DNA of 64,000 bases from Pseudomonas sp. KBS0710 (GTDB lineage: Bacteria > Pseudomonadota > Gammaproteobacteria > Pseudomonadales > Pseudomonadaceae), in the NCBI RefSeq assembly GCF_005938045.2, contig NZ_VCCF02000002.1, positions 37,444 to 101,443 of the forward strand, given 5' to 3'. The position numbers were made by a program, and so were the translations under genes. The notes beneath the pieces were generated by a model that saw only the letters and a list, made by a program, of their open reading frames with translations, was not told the DNA's origin and did not search any database. Of this stretch, positions 17,799-25,504 are shown in pieces (position 1 is the first letter of the stretch; every line of letters begins with the position of its first letter).

Positions 17799-18744
17799 AA
17801 GCGGCGACTCGCGGCTCAAGCGCTGGAAGAAACCGCTGACTATTGCGTTCTTTGTGCTGCTGATTGTGCTGTTCACCCTGCTCGCGCAGCGCATCGACTG
17901 GAGCGAAGTGCTGCAGACGCTGGCGGACTTCAAGCTGCGCACGCTGTTGATCGCCGGCGGGCTGACGTTGTGCAGTTTTCTTGTCTACGCCAGCTTCGAC
18001 CTGATCGGCCGTACTTACATTCGCCAGGATTTACGCTGGAAGCAGATCCTGCCGGTAGGGATCATCAGCTATGCCTTCAACCTCAACCTGAGCGCGTGGG
18101 TCGGCGGCATTGCCATGCGCTATCGGCTGTATTCGCGGCTCGGGGTGAGCACCAGCAATATTGCCAAGATTCTTGGGTTGAGCCTGGCCACCAACTGGTT
18201 TGGCTATATGGCCGTGGCCGGTGTGGTGTTCAGCAGTGGTTTGGTGACCATGCCGCCGGGTTGGAAAGTCAGCAGCGGCGCGTTGCAAGGCATTGGCGTG
18301 CTGCTGATGCTGGCCAGCCTGGGTTATCTGGCGGCCTGCCAGTTTGCAAAGAAACGCGCTTGGTCGATCAAGGGCATCGAGATCAACTTGCCGTCGTTAC
18401 GCATGGCCTGTTTGCAACTGGCACTGGGTGCGTTGAATTGGTCGTTGATGGCAGCGGTGATCTTTACGTTGCTGCCCGCCAAGCTGGATTACCCGCTGGT
18501 ACTGGGTGTGCTGCTGATCAGCGCGATTGCCGGGGTGATCACCCACATCCCGGCCGGGCTCGGGGTGCTGGAGGCAGTGTTTATCGCGCTGATGCAGCAT
18601 GAGGCGTCGCGGGGCAGTTTGCTTGCAGGGCTGATTGCCTACCGGGCGATCTACTTTATTTTGCCGCTGCTGGTGGCGTTGGTGATGTACCTGGCCGTGG
18701 AGGCTAAGGCCAAGGCGTTGCGGGTGAAGAAGACACCGGCTTGA
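17788..18744 (+). CDS. ybhN: YbhN-type integral membrane protein (UPF0104, LPG synthase TM domain family)
   Basis: A 318-residue polytopic protein with about eight hydrophobic segments and the conserved LTHIPAGLG-like motif (here ITHIPAGLGVLEAVFI). The family shares its membrane domain with the flippase part of MprF but lacks the aminoacyl transferase part. Paired with clsB, it may move or regulate cardiolipin or a related lipid; that is inference from the operon. Confidence 0.85.
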   Translation: MSTESGDSRLKRWKKPLTIAFFVLLIVLFTLLAQRIDWSEVLQTLADFKLRTLLIAGGLTLCSFLVYASFDLIGRTYIRQDLRWKQILPVGIISYAFNLNLSAWVGGIAMRYRLYSRLGVSTSNIAKILGLSLATNWFGYMAVAGVVFSSGLVTMPPGWKVSSGALQGIGVLLMLASLGYLAACQFAKKRAWSIKGIEINLPSLRMACLQLALGALNWSLMAAVIFTLLPAKLDYPLVLGVLLISAIAGVITHIPAGLGVLEAVFIALMQHEASRGSLLAGLIAYRAIYFILPLLVALVMYLAVEAKAKALRVKKTPA

Positions 18745-18762
18745 AGATGGGGTGATTGGTCT

Positions 18763-18856
18763 GGCGCCTTCGCGAGCAAGCCCGCTCCCACACGTGACTC
18801 TATTTCAAGGATATACTCGGTCGAATGTGGGAGCGGGCTTGCTCGCGAAAGCGGCC
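18763..18856. repeat. REPIN between ybhN and the hydrolase gene
   Basis: Arms at 18769-18792 and 18826-18849 are exact reverse complements over 24 nt, with the same REP core as 7901-7990. The loop is 33 nt. It lies between two convergent genes. Confidence 0.9.
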
Positions 18857-18870
18857 TAAAGAGCACTGCA

Positions 18871-19626
18871 TCAGCGTGATTGAATAATGCTCAACCGCTC
18901 CCCCACCACCATTTCGGTAATCCAGTCCACCAGGATCGAGGTGTAGGCCTGCTGCGACACCGGGTCGCTCAACGAATGGTCGGCGCCATCGATGATCCGA
19001 TGGGTCAGCGAATGGGTGTTCTGGCAGGCCGCGCGGTAACTCATGATGGTGGCATGGGGCACATGGTCGTCGGTTTCGGATTCGACGATCAGCACGTCAC
19101 CGCTGAACTTGGCGCAGGCATGCAGGGCGCGATTGGTCTCGGCATGCACCAGGGTGCTGCGGTAATCCATCAGGTCGGCCTTATCCAGCTCGCGCTTGGG
19201 CTTGAGCCATTCCTGGTCGCGGTACAACGCCGGCACGCGCAGCGCCAGCCAGCGCACCGGGCGCAATGAAGTGAGAATCGCCGCCAGGTAGCCGCCATAA
19301 CTGGTGCCCACCACGGCCACGGCCGAGGTGTCGATGGCGGGGTGTGAGAGCAGACGGTCGTAGGCCGCCAGCAGGTCGCGCAGGTTGTCTTCACGGGTGA
19401 CGCGCGATAAGGGAATGCCGGTGCCGGCATGGCCGCGCAGGTCGAAGGTCAGGCACACGCAGCCTAAGCCGGCGATGCCCTTGGCGCGCTCCAGGTCGCG
19501 CTCCTGGCTGCCGCCCCAGCCGTGTACTAACAACACGCCGGGGACTTTGGATTTGGGACTCAGGAAGGTGCCGCTCATCTGTTCGTCGTCGATGTCGATC
19601 GCAATGCTTTCGCTTCTAGCCGTCAT
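18871..19626 (-). CDS. Alpha/beta hydrolase, dienelactone-hydrolase-like
   Basis: A 251-residue alpha/beta hydrolase. The oxyanion HGWGG segment is near residue 35, the nucleophile elbow is GTSYGGY, an acidic residue is in VESETDDHVPH, and the C-terminal catalytic His is in GADHSLSD. There is no signal peptide, so it is probably cytoplasmic. The ATG at 19626 overlaps the stop of the DUF3182 gene by 11 nt; a TTG at 19635 is an alternative start. Substrate unknown. Confidence 0.83.
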   Translation of the reverse strand: MTARSESIAIDIDDEQMSGTFLSPKSKVPGVLLVHGWGGSQERDLERAKGIAGLGCVCLTFDLRGHAGTGIPLSRVTREDNLRDLLAAYDRLLSHPAIDTSAVAVVGTSYGGYLAAILTSLRPVRWLALRVPALYRDQEWLKPKRELDKADLMDYRSTLVHAETNRALHACAKFSGDVLIVESETDDHVPHATIMSYRAACQNTHSLTHRIIDGADHSLSDPVSQQAYTSILVDWITEMVVGERLSIIQSR

Positions 19627-20725
19627 AAGATTCAACCGTCACATACTTGAGAAGAAAGTCGCTGTTTTCGGCCGGGCCGCGATACACCTCGATGGCGTCC
19701 GCCGGCAGTGGCTCATCCACGTAAGTCTCCACTGAAGACACCTGAATCGCCCGCAGGCCAGGGTTATTGATAAAGCTCTGCAGCGCCGCGACTTCCGCGC
19801 TGCTGGCCCCGCCCATGCGCCAGGATTGTTCGAGCACGCCGCTACGACGTTGACCGTCACTGTCCAGGCCTTGGGCAATGTCGTAATTGCGCCGCGAGGC
19901 ATAGAACCCAGGGTAGGCCTCATCGGCGGCGCTGTCGAAAACCTGGGCTTGTTGGATGGCTTCGCGCACATCGTCGGGCAAATCGAGCTTGAGCAAGTCG
20001 TCGTAGCCACCGGGCACCGCCAGCAAGCTCGAACCGCCGTAGACCTCTTCACCGTGCCCGTCCTGGGTGAGGTATTGCTCGCCGCAGTAGCTGAACACGT
20101 GATCGCCGATAAAGCTCTGGCCCACGCTATGGGTAGTGACGTCGTGCAGATCCTGCTCCAGCACCACGCCATCACTGAATAACTGCGCCGCTTGCGGCCG
20201 CGCCAGCAGCGCCTCGAACTCGTCGAGGCTGTGGATAACTTCCTGGCCGCGCCCGGCGCAGGCATGCACCGGTTTCACGCGGATCGGCCCGCTGTAAAGC
20301 AAGCGCGTGGCGGCAGGCAGTGCGTCTTCAAGGGCGAACACGCTGAGTCCGTCGAGAACGACCGTGCGCACACGCTCACAAAACGTCGGCGACCAGCCTT
20401 CGGGCGCTGTGGCGTCTGGGCTCAACAACCCATGGGTGATCGCTTTGGTGCAGATGAATGCGTGGTCGACATAACCGCCCCACAGATCGCCCGGCCCTTT
20501 GACATTGAGCGGCCGCGCTTGGTCGGAGCCGACCAGGGTTTGGGTGGGCAACACATACAAGTCGAGGCCGGCGTGTAACTGCGGGTCATAGCTGCCGCCG
20601 AATTTAAGCCCAAGAATCTGCGCCAGCCAGCGCGCCAAAGCGCGATTGGTTTCGACTTCATGTTGCGGCGCGCCGCGTCGTGTGGAGTGAGCGACTACGC
20701 GTTTTTTGCGTTGAGTCGGGGTCAT
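19616..20725 (-). CDS. DUF3182 family protein, possibly ATP-grasp-like
   Basis: A 369-residue cytoplasmic protein beginning MTPTQRKKRVVAHSTRRG, preceded by a good AAGGGGGA ribosome site. The frame is open to 20779, but homology and the ribosome site fix this start. I recognise it as DUF3182. Segments such as SGPIRVKPVHACAGRG and FSDGVVLEQDLHD look like the nucleotide-binding and metal-binding parts of ATP-grasp ligases, which suggests ATP-dependent carboxylate-amine ligation; this is inference. It is coupled to the downstream hydrolase gene, so the two probably act together. Confidence 0.7.
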   Translation of the reverse strand: MTPTQRKKRVVAHSTRRGAPQHEVETNRALARWLAQILGLKFGGSYDPQLHAGLDLYVLPTQTLVGSDQARPLNVKGPGDLWGGYVDHAFICTKAITHGLLSPDATAPEGWSPTFCERVRTVVLDGLSVFALEDALPAATRLLYSGPIRVKPVHACAGRGQEVIHSLDEFEALLARPQAAQLFSDGVVLEQDLHDVTTHSVGQSFIGDHVFSYCGEQYLTQDGHGEEVYGGSSLLAVPGGYDDLLKLDLPDDVREAIQQAQVFDSAADEAYPGFYASRRNYDIAQGLDSDGQRRSGVLEQSWRMGGASSAEVAALQSFINNPGLRAIQVSSVETYVDEPLPADAIEVYRGPAENSDFLLKYVTVESYDG

Positions 20726-20974
20726 ACGTCCCCCTTGGCGATCCTGCCATGTGTGTGCGAGTAAGGTTGCATGGATCACGCCAAGGCACGGTTTGCGAAG
20801 ATGGCCGGTAAATCAGACAGTTACTCAAACAGCGATGGCACTAGGCCTGTTTTATTCTGCACGACGGGGATTTAAACGGAGGGTGTTCTGCACGACATCG
20901 CCATCAAAGCGGCTGCGTGGATGGCCACGGGCCAGCTAAGATGCAAGGCACTGCCAACCATCATAAGGACACCC

Positions 20975-21538
20975 ATGGCCAAGCAAGCACTCATCCTCAT
21001 CGATATCCAGAACGATTACTTCCCCGAAGGCAAGTGGCCGCTCGATGGCGTGGAAGCCGCGGCGGACAAGGCCGCACAGGTACTGCAGGCGTTTCGCCAG
21101 GCGGGCAATGCCGTCATCCATGTGCGCCATGAGTTCACCACCGAAGACGCGCCCTTCTTCACGCCAGGCTCCGAGGGCGCGCACCTGCATACCAAGGTAC
21201 TCAATGAGGGCAACGAGCCGGTGGTGCTTAAACACTTTGTGAACGCGTTTCGCGGGACAAACCTGCGCACCGTGCTGGAACAACGCGCCATCACTGACGT
21301 GGTGGTGGTCGGCAACATGAGCCATATGTGCATCGACGCCGTGGTGCGGGCTGCGGCGGACCTGGGCTACAAGGTCACGCTGATTCACGACGCCTGCGCG
21401 ACCCGCGACCAGGCATTCAATGGCCAGGTGATTGCGGCCGCGCAGGTGCATGGCGCTTATATGGCCGCGCTGGCTTTTGGGTACGCCAGCGTGGTGTCGA
21501 CGGATGAATACTTGAAGGCGCAAGCGGCGGCGCAATGA
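20975..21538 (+). CDS. Isochorismatase-like cysteine hydrolase
   Basis: A 187-residue protein of the isochorismatase/nicotinamidase fold. The catalytic triad is visible as D10 (LILIDIQNDYF), K86 (VLKHFVNAF) and C119 (GNMSHMCID), with the preceding cis-peptide region VVVVGNMS. The ATG at 20975 has an AGGAC ribosome site; an in-frame start at 20921 lies in non-coding sequence. No neighbour suggests a substrate. Confidence 0.88.
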   Translation: MAKQALILIDIQNDYFPEGKWPLDGVEAAADKAAQVLQAFRQAGNAVIHVRHEFTTEDAPFFTPGSEGAHLHTKVLNEGNEPVVLKHFVNAFRGTNLRTVLEQRAITDVVVVGNMSHMCIDAVVRAAADLGYKVTLIHDACATRDQAFNGQVIAAAQVHGAYMAALAFGYASVVSTDEYLKAQAAAQ

Positions 21539-21555
21539 CCATCGCTTGCTTGCTT

Positions 21556-22317
21556 TCAGCGCGTTGCGATGATGAACAGGCGCGGAAAAGGCAGCAACAC
21601 AGTGCCATCAGCCAGGGCCGGGTAAGCCTGGGTAATACGCGCCTGGTATTGCTGTAGGAATGCGGTTTTTTCGCTGTCGGTCAACGGCGCAAGAAACGGC
21701 CGCAATGCCGATGCCTTGAACCACTCCACCACTGCCGCATGATCGGCCAGCGGGTGTTGATAGGTGGTGCGCCACACGTCGACGGTGCTGCAATGTTTAC
21801 TCAGCAGTTCGTAGTAGTAACTGGCGGTGTGTCGCTCGTTGTGTTTGACCGCTCCGATCTTTGCCGCCCACGGGCCATCTGCCGCCACTTCGCGGGCCAG
21901 CCGGTGGGCCGGCTCGTCGAGGTTGTCCGGGGTTTGTACGGCGAGGGTGCCGCCGGGTGTCAGTTGGTCGACCAGGTGCGGATAGAGCGTGGCGTGGTCA
22001 GGTAGCCATTGCAGGGAAGCGTTGGCGAGGATCACATCGAATTGCTGCCCTGGGTTCCAGGCGCCGATGTCTGCCAGCTCGAAATTCAGTTTCGGCAAAC
22101 GCTTGCGGGCGTCGACCAGCATGTCGTCGGAACTGTCCATGCCCGTAACGTGCGCCTGCGGGAAACGCTCGGCCAACACTTCAGTGGAATTGCCAGGGCC
22201 ACACCCCAGGTCGACGGCGCTGCGCACATCGGTATTGGGAATGGCCGCGACCAAGTCACGGACCGGGCGGGTACGTTGCTGTTCAAACATCGTGTATTGC
22301 TTGGCAGACCAGGTCAT
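21556..22317 (-). CDS. tam: Trans-aconitate 2-methyltransferase
   Basis: A 253-residue SAM-dependent enzyme that methylates trans-aconitate, an inhibitor of the TCA cycle formed from cis-aconitate. The start MTWSAKQYTMFEQQRTRPVRDL is characteristic of Tam. Motif I is VDLGCGPGNST at 35-45, followed by GMDSSDDML and the ANASLQWLPDH motif. It is convergent with the isochorismatase-like gene and divergent from a LysR-type regulator that may control it. Confidence 0.93.
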   Translation of the reverse strand: MTWSAKQYTMFEQQRTRPVRDLVAAIPNTDVRSAVDLGCGPGNSTEVLAERFPQAHVTGMDSSDDMLVDARKRLPKLNFELADIGAWNPGQQFDVILANASLQWLPDHATLYPHLVDQLTPGGTLAVQTPDNLDEPAHRLAREVAADGPWAAKIGAVKHNERHTASYYYELLSKHCSTVDVWRTTYQHPLADHAAVVEWFKASALRPFLAPLTDSEKTAFLQQYQARITQAYPALADGTVLLPFPRLFIIATR

Positions 22318-22379
22318 CGCGGTGTTCCTTATTTGTTAGAGGTGGTCACAGCCTAAGTCTTGTGAGTCATGAGAACAAA

Positions 22380-22415
22380 TGCCAGGATTGGCATCCTCCC
22401 ATACCCTGAAAGTAT
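22380..22415 (+). promoter_or_regulatory. Palindromes in the tam/LysR divergent promoter region
   Basis: TGCCA-GGAT-TGGCA (22380-22393) is a perfect inverted repeat, and ATAC-CCTGAAA-GTAT (22401-22415) is a T-N11-A LysR-type box. The second lies 5 nt before the regulator ATG, a position suited to autorepression. Confidence 0.45.
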
Positions 22416-22419
22416 CCCT

Positions 22420-23328
22420 ATGTTGGAGCTTCGCCAGCTTAAAGCCTTCGTGGCCATTGCCGAGGAGGGTTACATCACCCGCGCTGCGGAACGCTTGGGC
22501 ATGCAACAACCGCCGTTGACGCGCTTGCTGCAAAGTCTTGAAACGCAATTAGGCGTGGTGCTGATGGAGCGCCTGCCCCGCGGCGTGCGGCCAACCACGG
22601 CGGGCCTCGCATTGCTGGACGAGGCGCGTGACATCCTGGCGCGGGCCGAGGGTGTAGCGGATGTGGTAAGCCGTGCCGCGCGGGGTGAACGCGGCCGGCT
22701 CGCCATCGGCTTTACCAGCTCGGCGGCGTTGCATCCGTTTGTGCCCAGCGTGCTGCGGCGGTTTCGCGAGACCTTTGTGGGGGTCTCGGTGGTACTGGAA
22801 GAAGCAGGAACCGGCGAACTGCTGGACGCGCTGGTGCAGGAAAAACTGGATGCCGCGTTTATCCGCTCACCGCTCAGTGGCACGCAACAGTTGCAAGACG
22901 AACCGATCCTGGTGGAGCCGATGCTGCTGGCACTGCCGACCGATCATCCCTTGGCACTTGATGTGGGGCACCCGTTACCCTTGGCAGCATTGGCTAATGA
23001 GGCTTTTGTGCTCTATCGCCGTCGCGTAGGGCTGGGTTTGTATGACGCCATTCTGGTGGCCTGCCGTGAAGCGGGGTTCAGCCCGCAGGTGGTGCAGGAA
23101 GCGCCACGTATGACCGCGACCCTGAGTCTTGTGGCTGCAGGGCTTGGCGTCTCCATCGTCCCCGCCTCCATGCAGCGACTGCGCGGCGATGGCATTGTTT
23201 ATCGCGAACTGACCGAGTGCCAGAGCCTGGTGGCGCCGTTGCATTTGGCCACGCGAATTGGCGACGGCTCCGCGGTATTGCGCAGGTTCAAGGAGATGGT
23301 GGTCACAGCGGCCGCGACGGACGCGTGA
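22420..23328 (+). CDS. LysR family transcriptional regulator
   Basis: A 302-residue LysR-type regulator. The N-terminal winged helix-turn-helix (MLELRQLKAFVAIAEEGYITRAAERL, residues about 1-60) precedes a linker helix and a co-inducer domain whose LAIGFTSSAALHPFVPSVL start resembles the BenM/CatM branch. The ATG at 22420 begins the conserved domain. It is divergent from tam, the likeliest target. The inducer is unknown. Confidence 0.9.
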   Translation: MLELRQLKAFVAIAEEGYITRAAERLGMQQPPLTRLLQSLETQLGVVLMERLPRGVRPTTAGLALLDEARDILARAEGVADVVSRAARGERGRLAIGFTSSAALHPFVPSVLRRFRETFVGVSVVLEEAGTGELLDALVQEKLDAAFIRSPLSGTQQLQDEPILVEPMLLALPTDHPLALDVGHPLPLAALANEAFVLYRRRVGLGLYDAILVACREAGFSPQVVQEAPRMTATLSLVAAGLGVSIVPASMQRLRGDGIVYRELTECQSLVAPLHLATRIGDGSAVLRRFKEMVVTAAATDA

Positions 23329-23339
23329 TCACAGGCATT

Positions 23340-23374
23340 AAAAAACCCCCGAGGCTTTCGCCAGCGGGGGTTTT
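23340..23374. terminator. Bidirectional terminator between the LysR gene and ssb
   Basis: AAAACCCCC and GGGGGTTTT arms flank GAGGCTTTCGCCAGC; A-tract and T-tract lie on either side, so it can end transcription from both convergent genes. Confidence 0.85.
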
Positions 23375-23394
23375 GATCGCTTCGGGTCTGGGAC

Positions 23395-23922
23395 CTAGAA
23401 CGGGATATCGTCATCAAAGCTGTCGAAATCCGGAGCCGGCTGTGGAGCGGACTGCTGCGGAGGTGGTGCCTGGCGCGACTGTTGCGGTGCCGACTGCTGC
23501 GGGCGCGGAGCCTGCTGGCGTGGGGCCGGAGCGGACTGCTGGTAATTGTTGCCCCCGCCTTGCTGGTCGCCCTGCTGTGGACGGCCGCCCAACAGTTGCA
23601 TGGTGCCTTGCATGTCCACCACGATCTCCGTGGTGTAACGCTTGATGCCGTCTTTTTCCCACTCGCGGGTTTGCAGTTTGCCTTCGATGTAGACCTGCGA
23701 ACCTTTGCGCAGGTACTCACCGGCGATTTCTGCGACCTTGCCGAACAACGACACGCGATGCCACTCGGTTTTCTCTTTGCGCTCGTTGGTCTGCTTGTCG
23801 GTCCATTGTTCGCTGGTCGCCAGACTCAAGTTGGTCACGGCGTTACCGTTAGGCAAGTAGCGAACTTCGGGATCCTGGCCGCATGTACCGACCAATATGA
23901 CTTTGTTAACCCCACGGGCCAT
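23395..23922 (-). CDS. ssb: Single-stranded DNA-binding protein
   Basis: A 175-residue SSB. The OB fold (about 1-105, starting [12 protein letters not shown]) is followed by a Gln/Pro-rich linker (about 112-165) and the acidic tip DDDIPF that recruits replication and repair enzymes. It is separated by 9 nt from the upstream MFS gene, so the two are probably cotranscribed, as in other Pseudomonas. Confidence 0.97.
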   Translation of the reverse strand: MARGVNKVILVGTCGQDPEVRYLPNGNAVTNLSLATSEQWTDKQTNERKEKTEWHRVSLFGKVAEIAGEYLRKGSQVYIEGKLQTREWEKDGIKRYTTEIVVDMQGTMQLLGGRPQQGDQQGGGNNYQQSAPAPRQQAPRPQQSAPQQSRQAPPPQQSAPQPAPDFDSFDDDIPF

Positions 23923-23931
23923 AACGTTCTC

Positions 23932-25326
23932 CTAGGCTGGGCGCGCTGTCGGCACTGGGTTGACCAGTTGCTCGAGCGTCGCGCGATCCAATAATTCGGT
24001 GTCTAATTTGATGTAGATGGCGGCTTCTTCTGCAATAACCACGGCATCTGTAACCCCGGTAACGGCCTTGAGGCGCTCAACCAGACCGGCTTCGCGGATC
24101 GCTTCTGGCGATAACGGCAAACGCAGGCTCGTCACATAGGGAGGTTCGCGCATGGTAACAGCAAAGGCTAGCCAGAGGGCAGCCAGACCTGCGCATCCCA
24201 GGAACACAACCGACAAACCGCCATGCTGGAACATCCAGCCGCCCATGATGCCGCCAAGCGCAGAACCCAGGAACTGGCTGGTGGAATACACTCCCATCGC
24301 CGTGCCCTTGCCACCGGCCGGTGAAACTTTGCTGATCAGCGAAGGCAGTGAAGCCTCCAGCAGGTTGAACGCAGTGAAAAACACCACTGTGCCGATTACC
24401 AGTGCCCGCAGGCTGTCGCCGAACTGCCAGAAGAATAGCTCAGTGAGCATCAGCGTCGCGACGGCGCCGAGCAAAACTCGTTTCATTTTGCGTTTCTTCT
24501 CGCCGTAGATGATGAACGGGATCATGGCGAAGAACGAAATCAGCAGTGCGGTGAGGTACACCCACCAGTGCTGTTCCTTGGGCAAACCGGCTTTTTGCAC
24601 CAGTGCCAGGGGCAGCGCGACGAAGCTGCACATCAGCATTGCGTGCAACACGAAGATACCTAAATCCAGGCGCAGCAGGTCCGGGTGCTTGAGCGTCGGC
24701 AGTAAAGCCTTGCGCGCAACGCCCGACTCACGGTGCGCGAGCGTGCCGGTGGAGCGCGGCACCATGAAGGCCACGATCACGATGCCAAACAACGCCATGC
24801 CGCCGGTGGCGAGAAACAGCCCATGCAAACCGAAGGCGCGGGTCAGCAAGGGACCGACCACCATCGCAACGGCGAAGGACAGCCCGATAGTCATGCCGAT
24901 CATGGCCATGGCCTTGGTGCGGTGTTGTTCGCGGGTCAGGTCCGAGAGCAGCGCCATCACCGCAGCGGAAATCGCCCCGGCGCCCTGCAGGACGCGCCCG
25001 GCAATCACACCCCAGATCGAATCGGACTGCGCCGCGAGCACACTGCCGAGAGCAAACACGATCAGCCCCAGGTAGATAACGGGACGACGGCCGATACGGT
25101 CGGAAATGATCCCGAACGGGATCTGAAAAAGTGCCTGGGTCAGGCCATAGGCGCCAATCGCCAGGCCGATCAGTGCGGGGGTCGCTCCTGCGAGATCCAT
25201 TCCATAGGTCGCCAGCACCGGCAACACCATAAACATGCCTAGCATACGGAACGCGAACACCAGGGCCAGACCGCTTGCTGCTCGGGTCTCGCCGCTACTC
25301 ATGCGTTCGCTGTGGGGATCGTGCAT
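23932..25326 (-). CDS. yajR: MFS transporter, YajR-like
   Basis: A 464-residue 12-helix major facilitator with motif A ([12 protein letters not shown]) and motif B-like [10 protein letters not shown]. The C-terminal extension (about 395-460, [14 protein letters not shown]..., then ..[15 protein letters not shown]) matches the ferredoxin-like YAM domain of E. coli YajR. The N-terminal half is also closely similar to YajR as I recall it. The substrate of YajR is unknown. It sits between ssb and uvrA. Confidence 0.85.
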   Translation of the reverse strand: MHDPHSERMSSGETRAASGLALVFAFRMLGMFMVLPVLATYGMDLAGATPALIGLAIGAYGLTQALFQIPFGIISDRIGRRPVIYLGLIVFALGSVLAAQSDSIWGVIAGRVLQGAGAISAAVMALLSDLTREQHRTKAMAMIGMTIGLSFAVAMVVGPLLTRAFGLHGLFLATGGMALFGIVIVAFMVPRSTGTLAHRESGVARKALLPTLKHPDLLRLDLGIFVLHAMLMCSFVALPLALVQKAGLPKEQHWWVYLTALLISFFAMIPFIIYGEKKRKMKRVLLGAVATLMLTELFFWQFGDSLRALVIGTVVFFTAFNLLEASLPSLISKVSPAGGKGTAMGVYSTSQFLGSALGGIMGGWMFQHGGLSVVFLGCAGLAALWLAFAVTMREPPYVTSLRLPLSPEAIREAGLVERLKAVTGVTDAVVIAEEAAIYIKLDTELLDRATLEQLVNPVPTARPA

Positions 25327-25438
25327 GGAAAAACCTCGTGTGAACCGGCGGCGATTCTACCAGTCCCATCGATTGAGAGGGTATATGCGGCGCTTTGCCG
25401 CGCAGCTTTCATCTAAGGCTGCACCCGGCACTTTGACA

Positions 25439-25454
25439 GTGTATATTCATCCAG
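25439..25454 (+). promoter_or_regulatory. LexA-like SOS box upstream of uvrA
   Basis: GTG-TATATTCATC-CAG matches the CTG-N10-CAG consensus with one substitution in the first triplet and the AT-rich centre expected. It follows TTGACA (25433-25438), about 50 nt before the uvrA start. uvrA is an SOS gene in many bacteria. Confidence 0.55.
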
Positions 25455-25504
25455 TCTTTAGCCGTATACTCCGGCATTATTTACGCCCGCCGTGCGAGGC
25501 CATC

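Noticed and set aside
7901..18856. Repeated GTGGGAGCGGG elements as a possible CRISPR array
   Set aside because: Copies are scattered, inverted and few, with no regular spacers or cas genes; they are REP/REPIN elements.
20751..20939. 62-codon plus-strand frame between the DUF3182 and isochorismatase-like genes
   Set aside because: No ribosome site, Arg-rich random composition; treated as intergenic.
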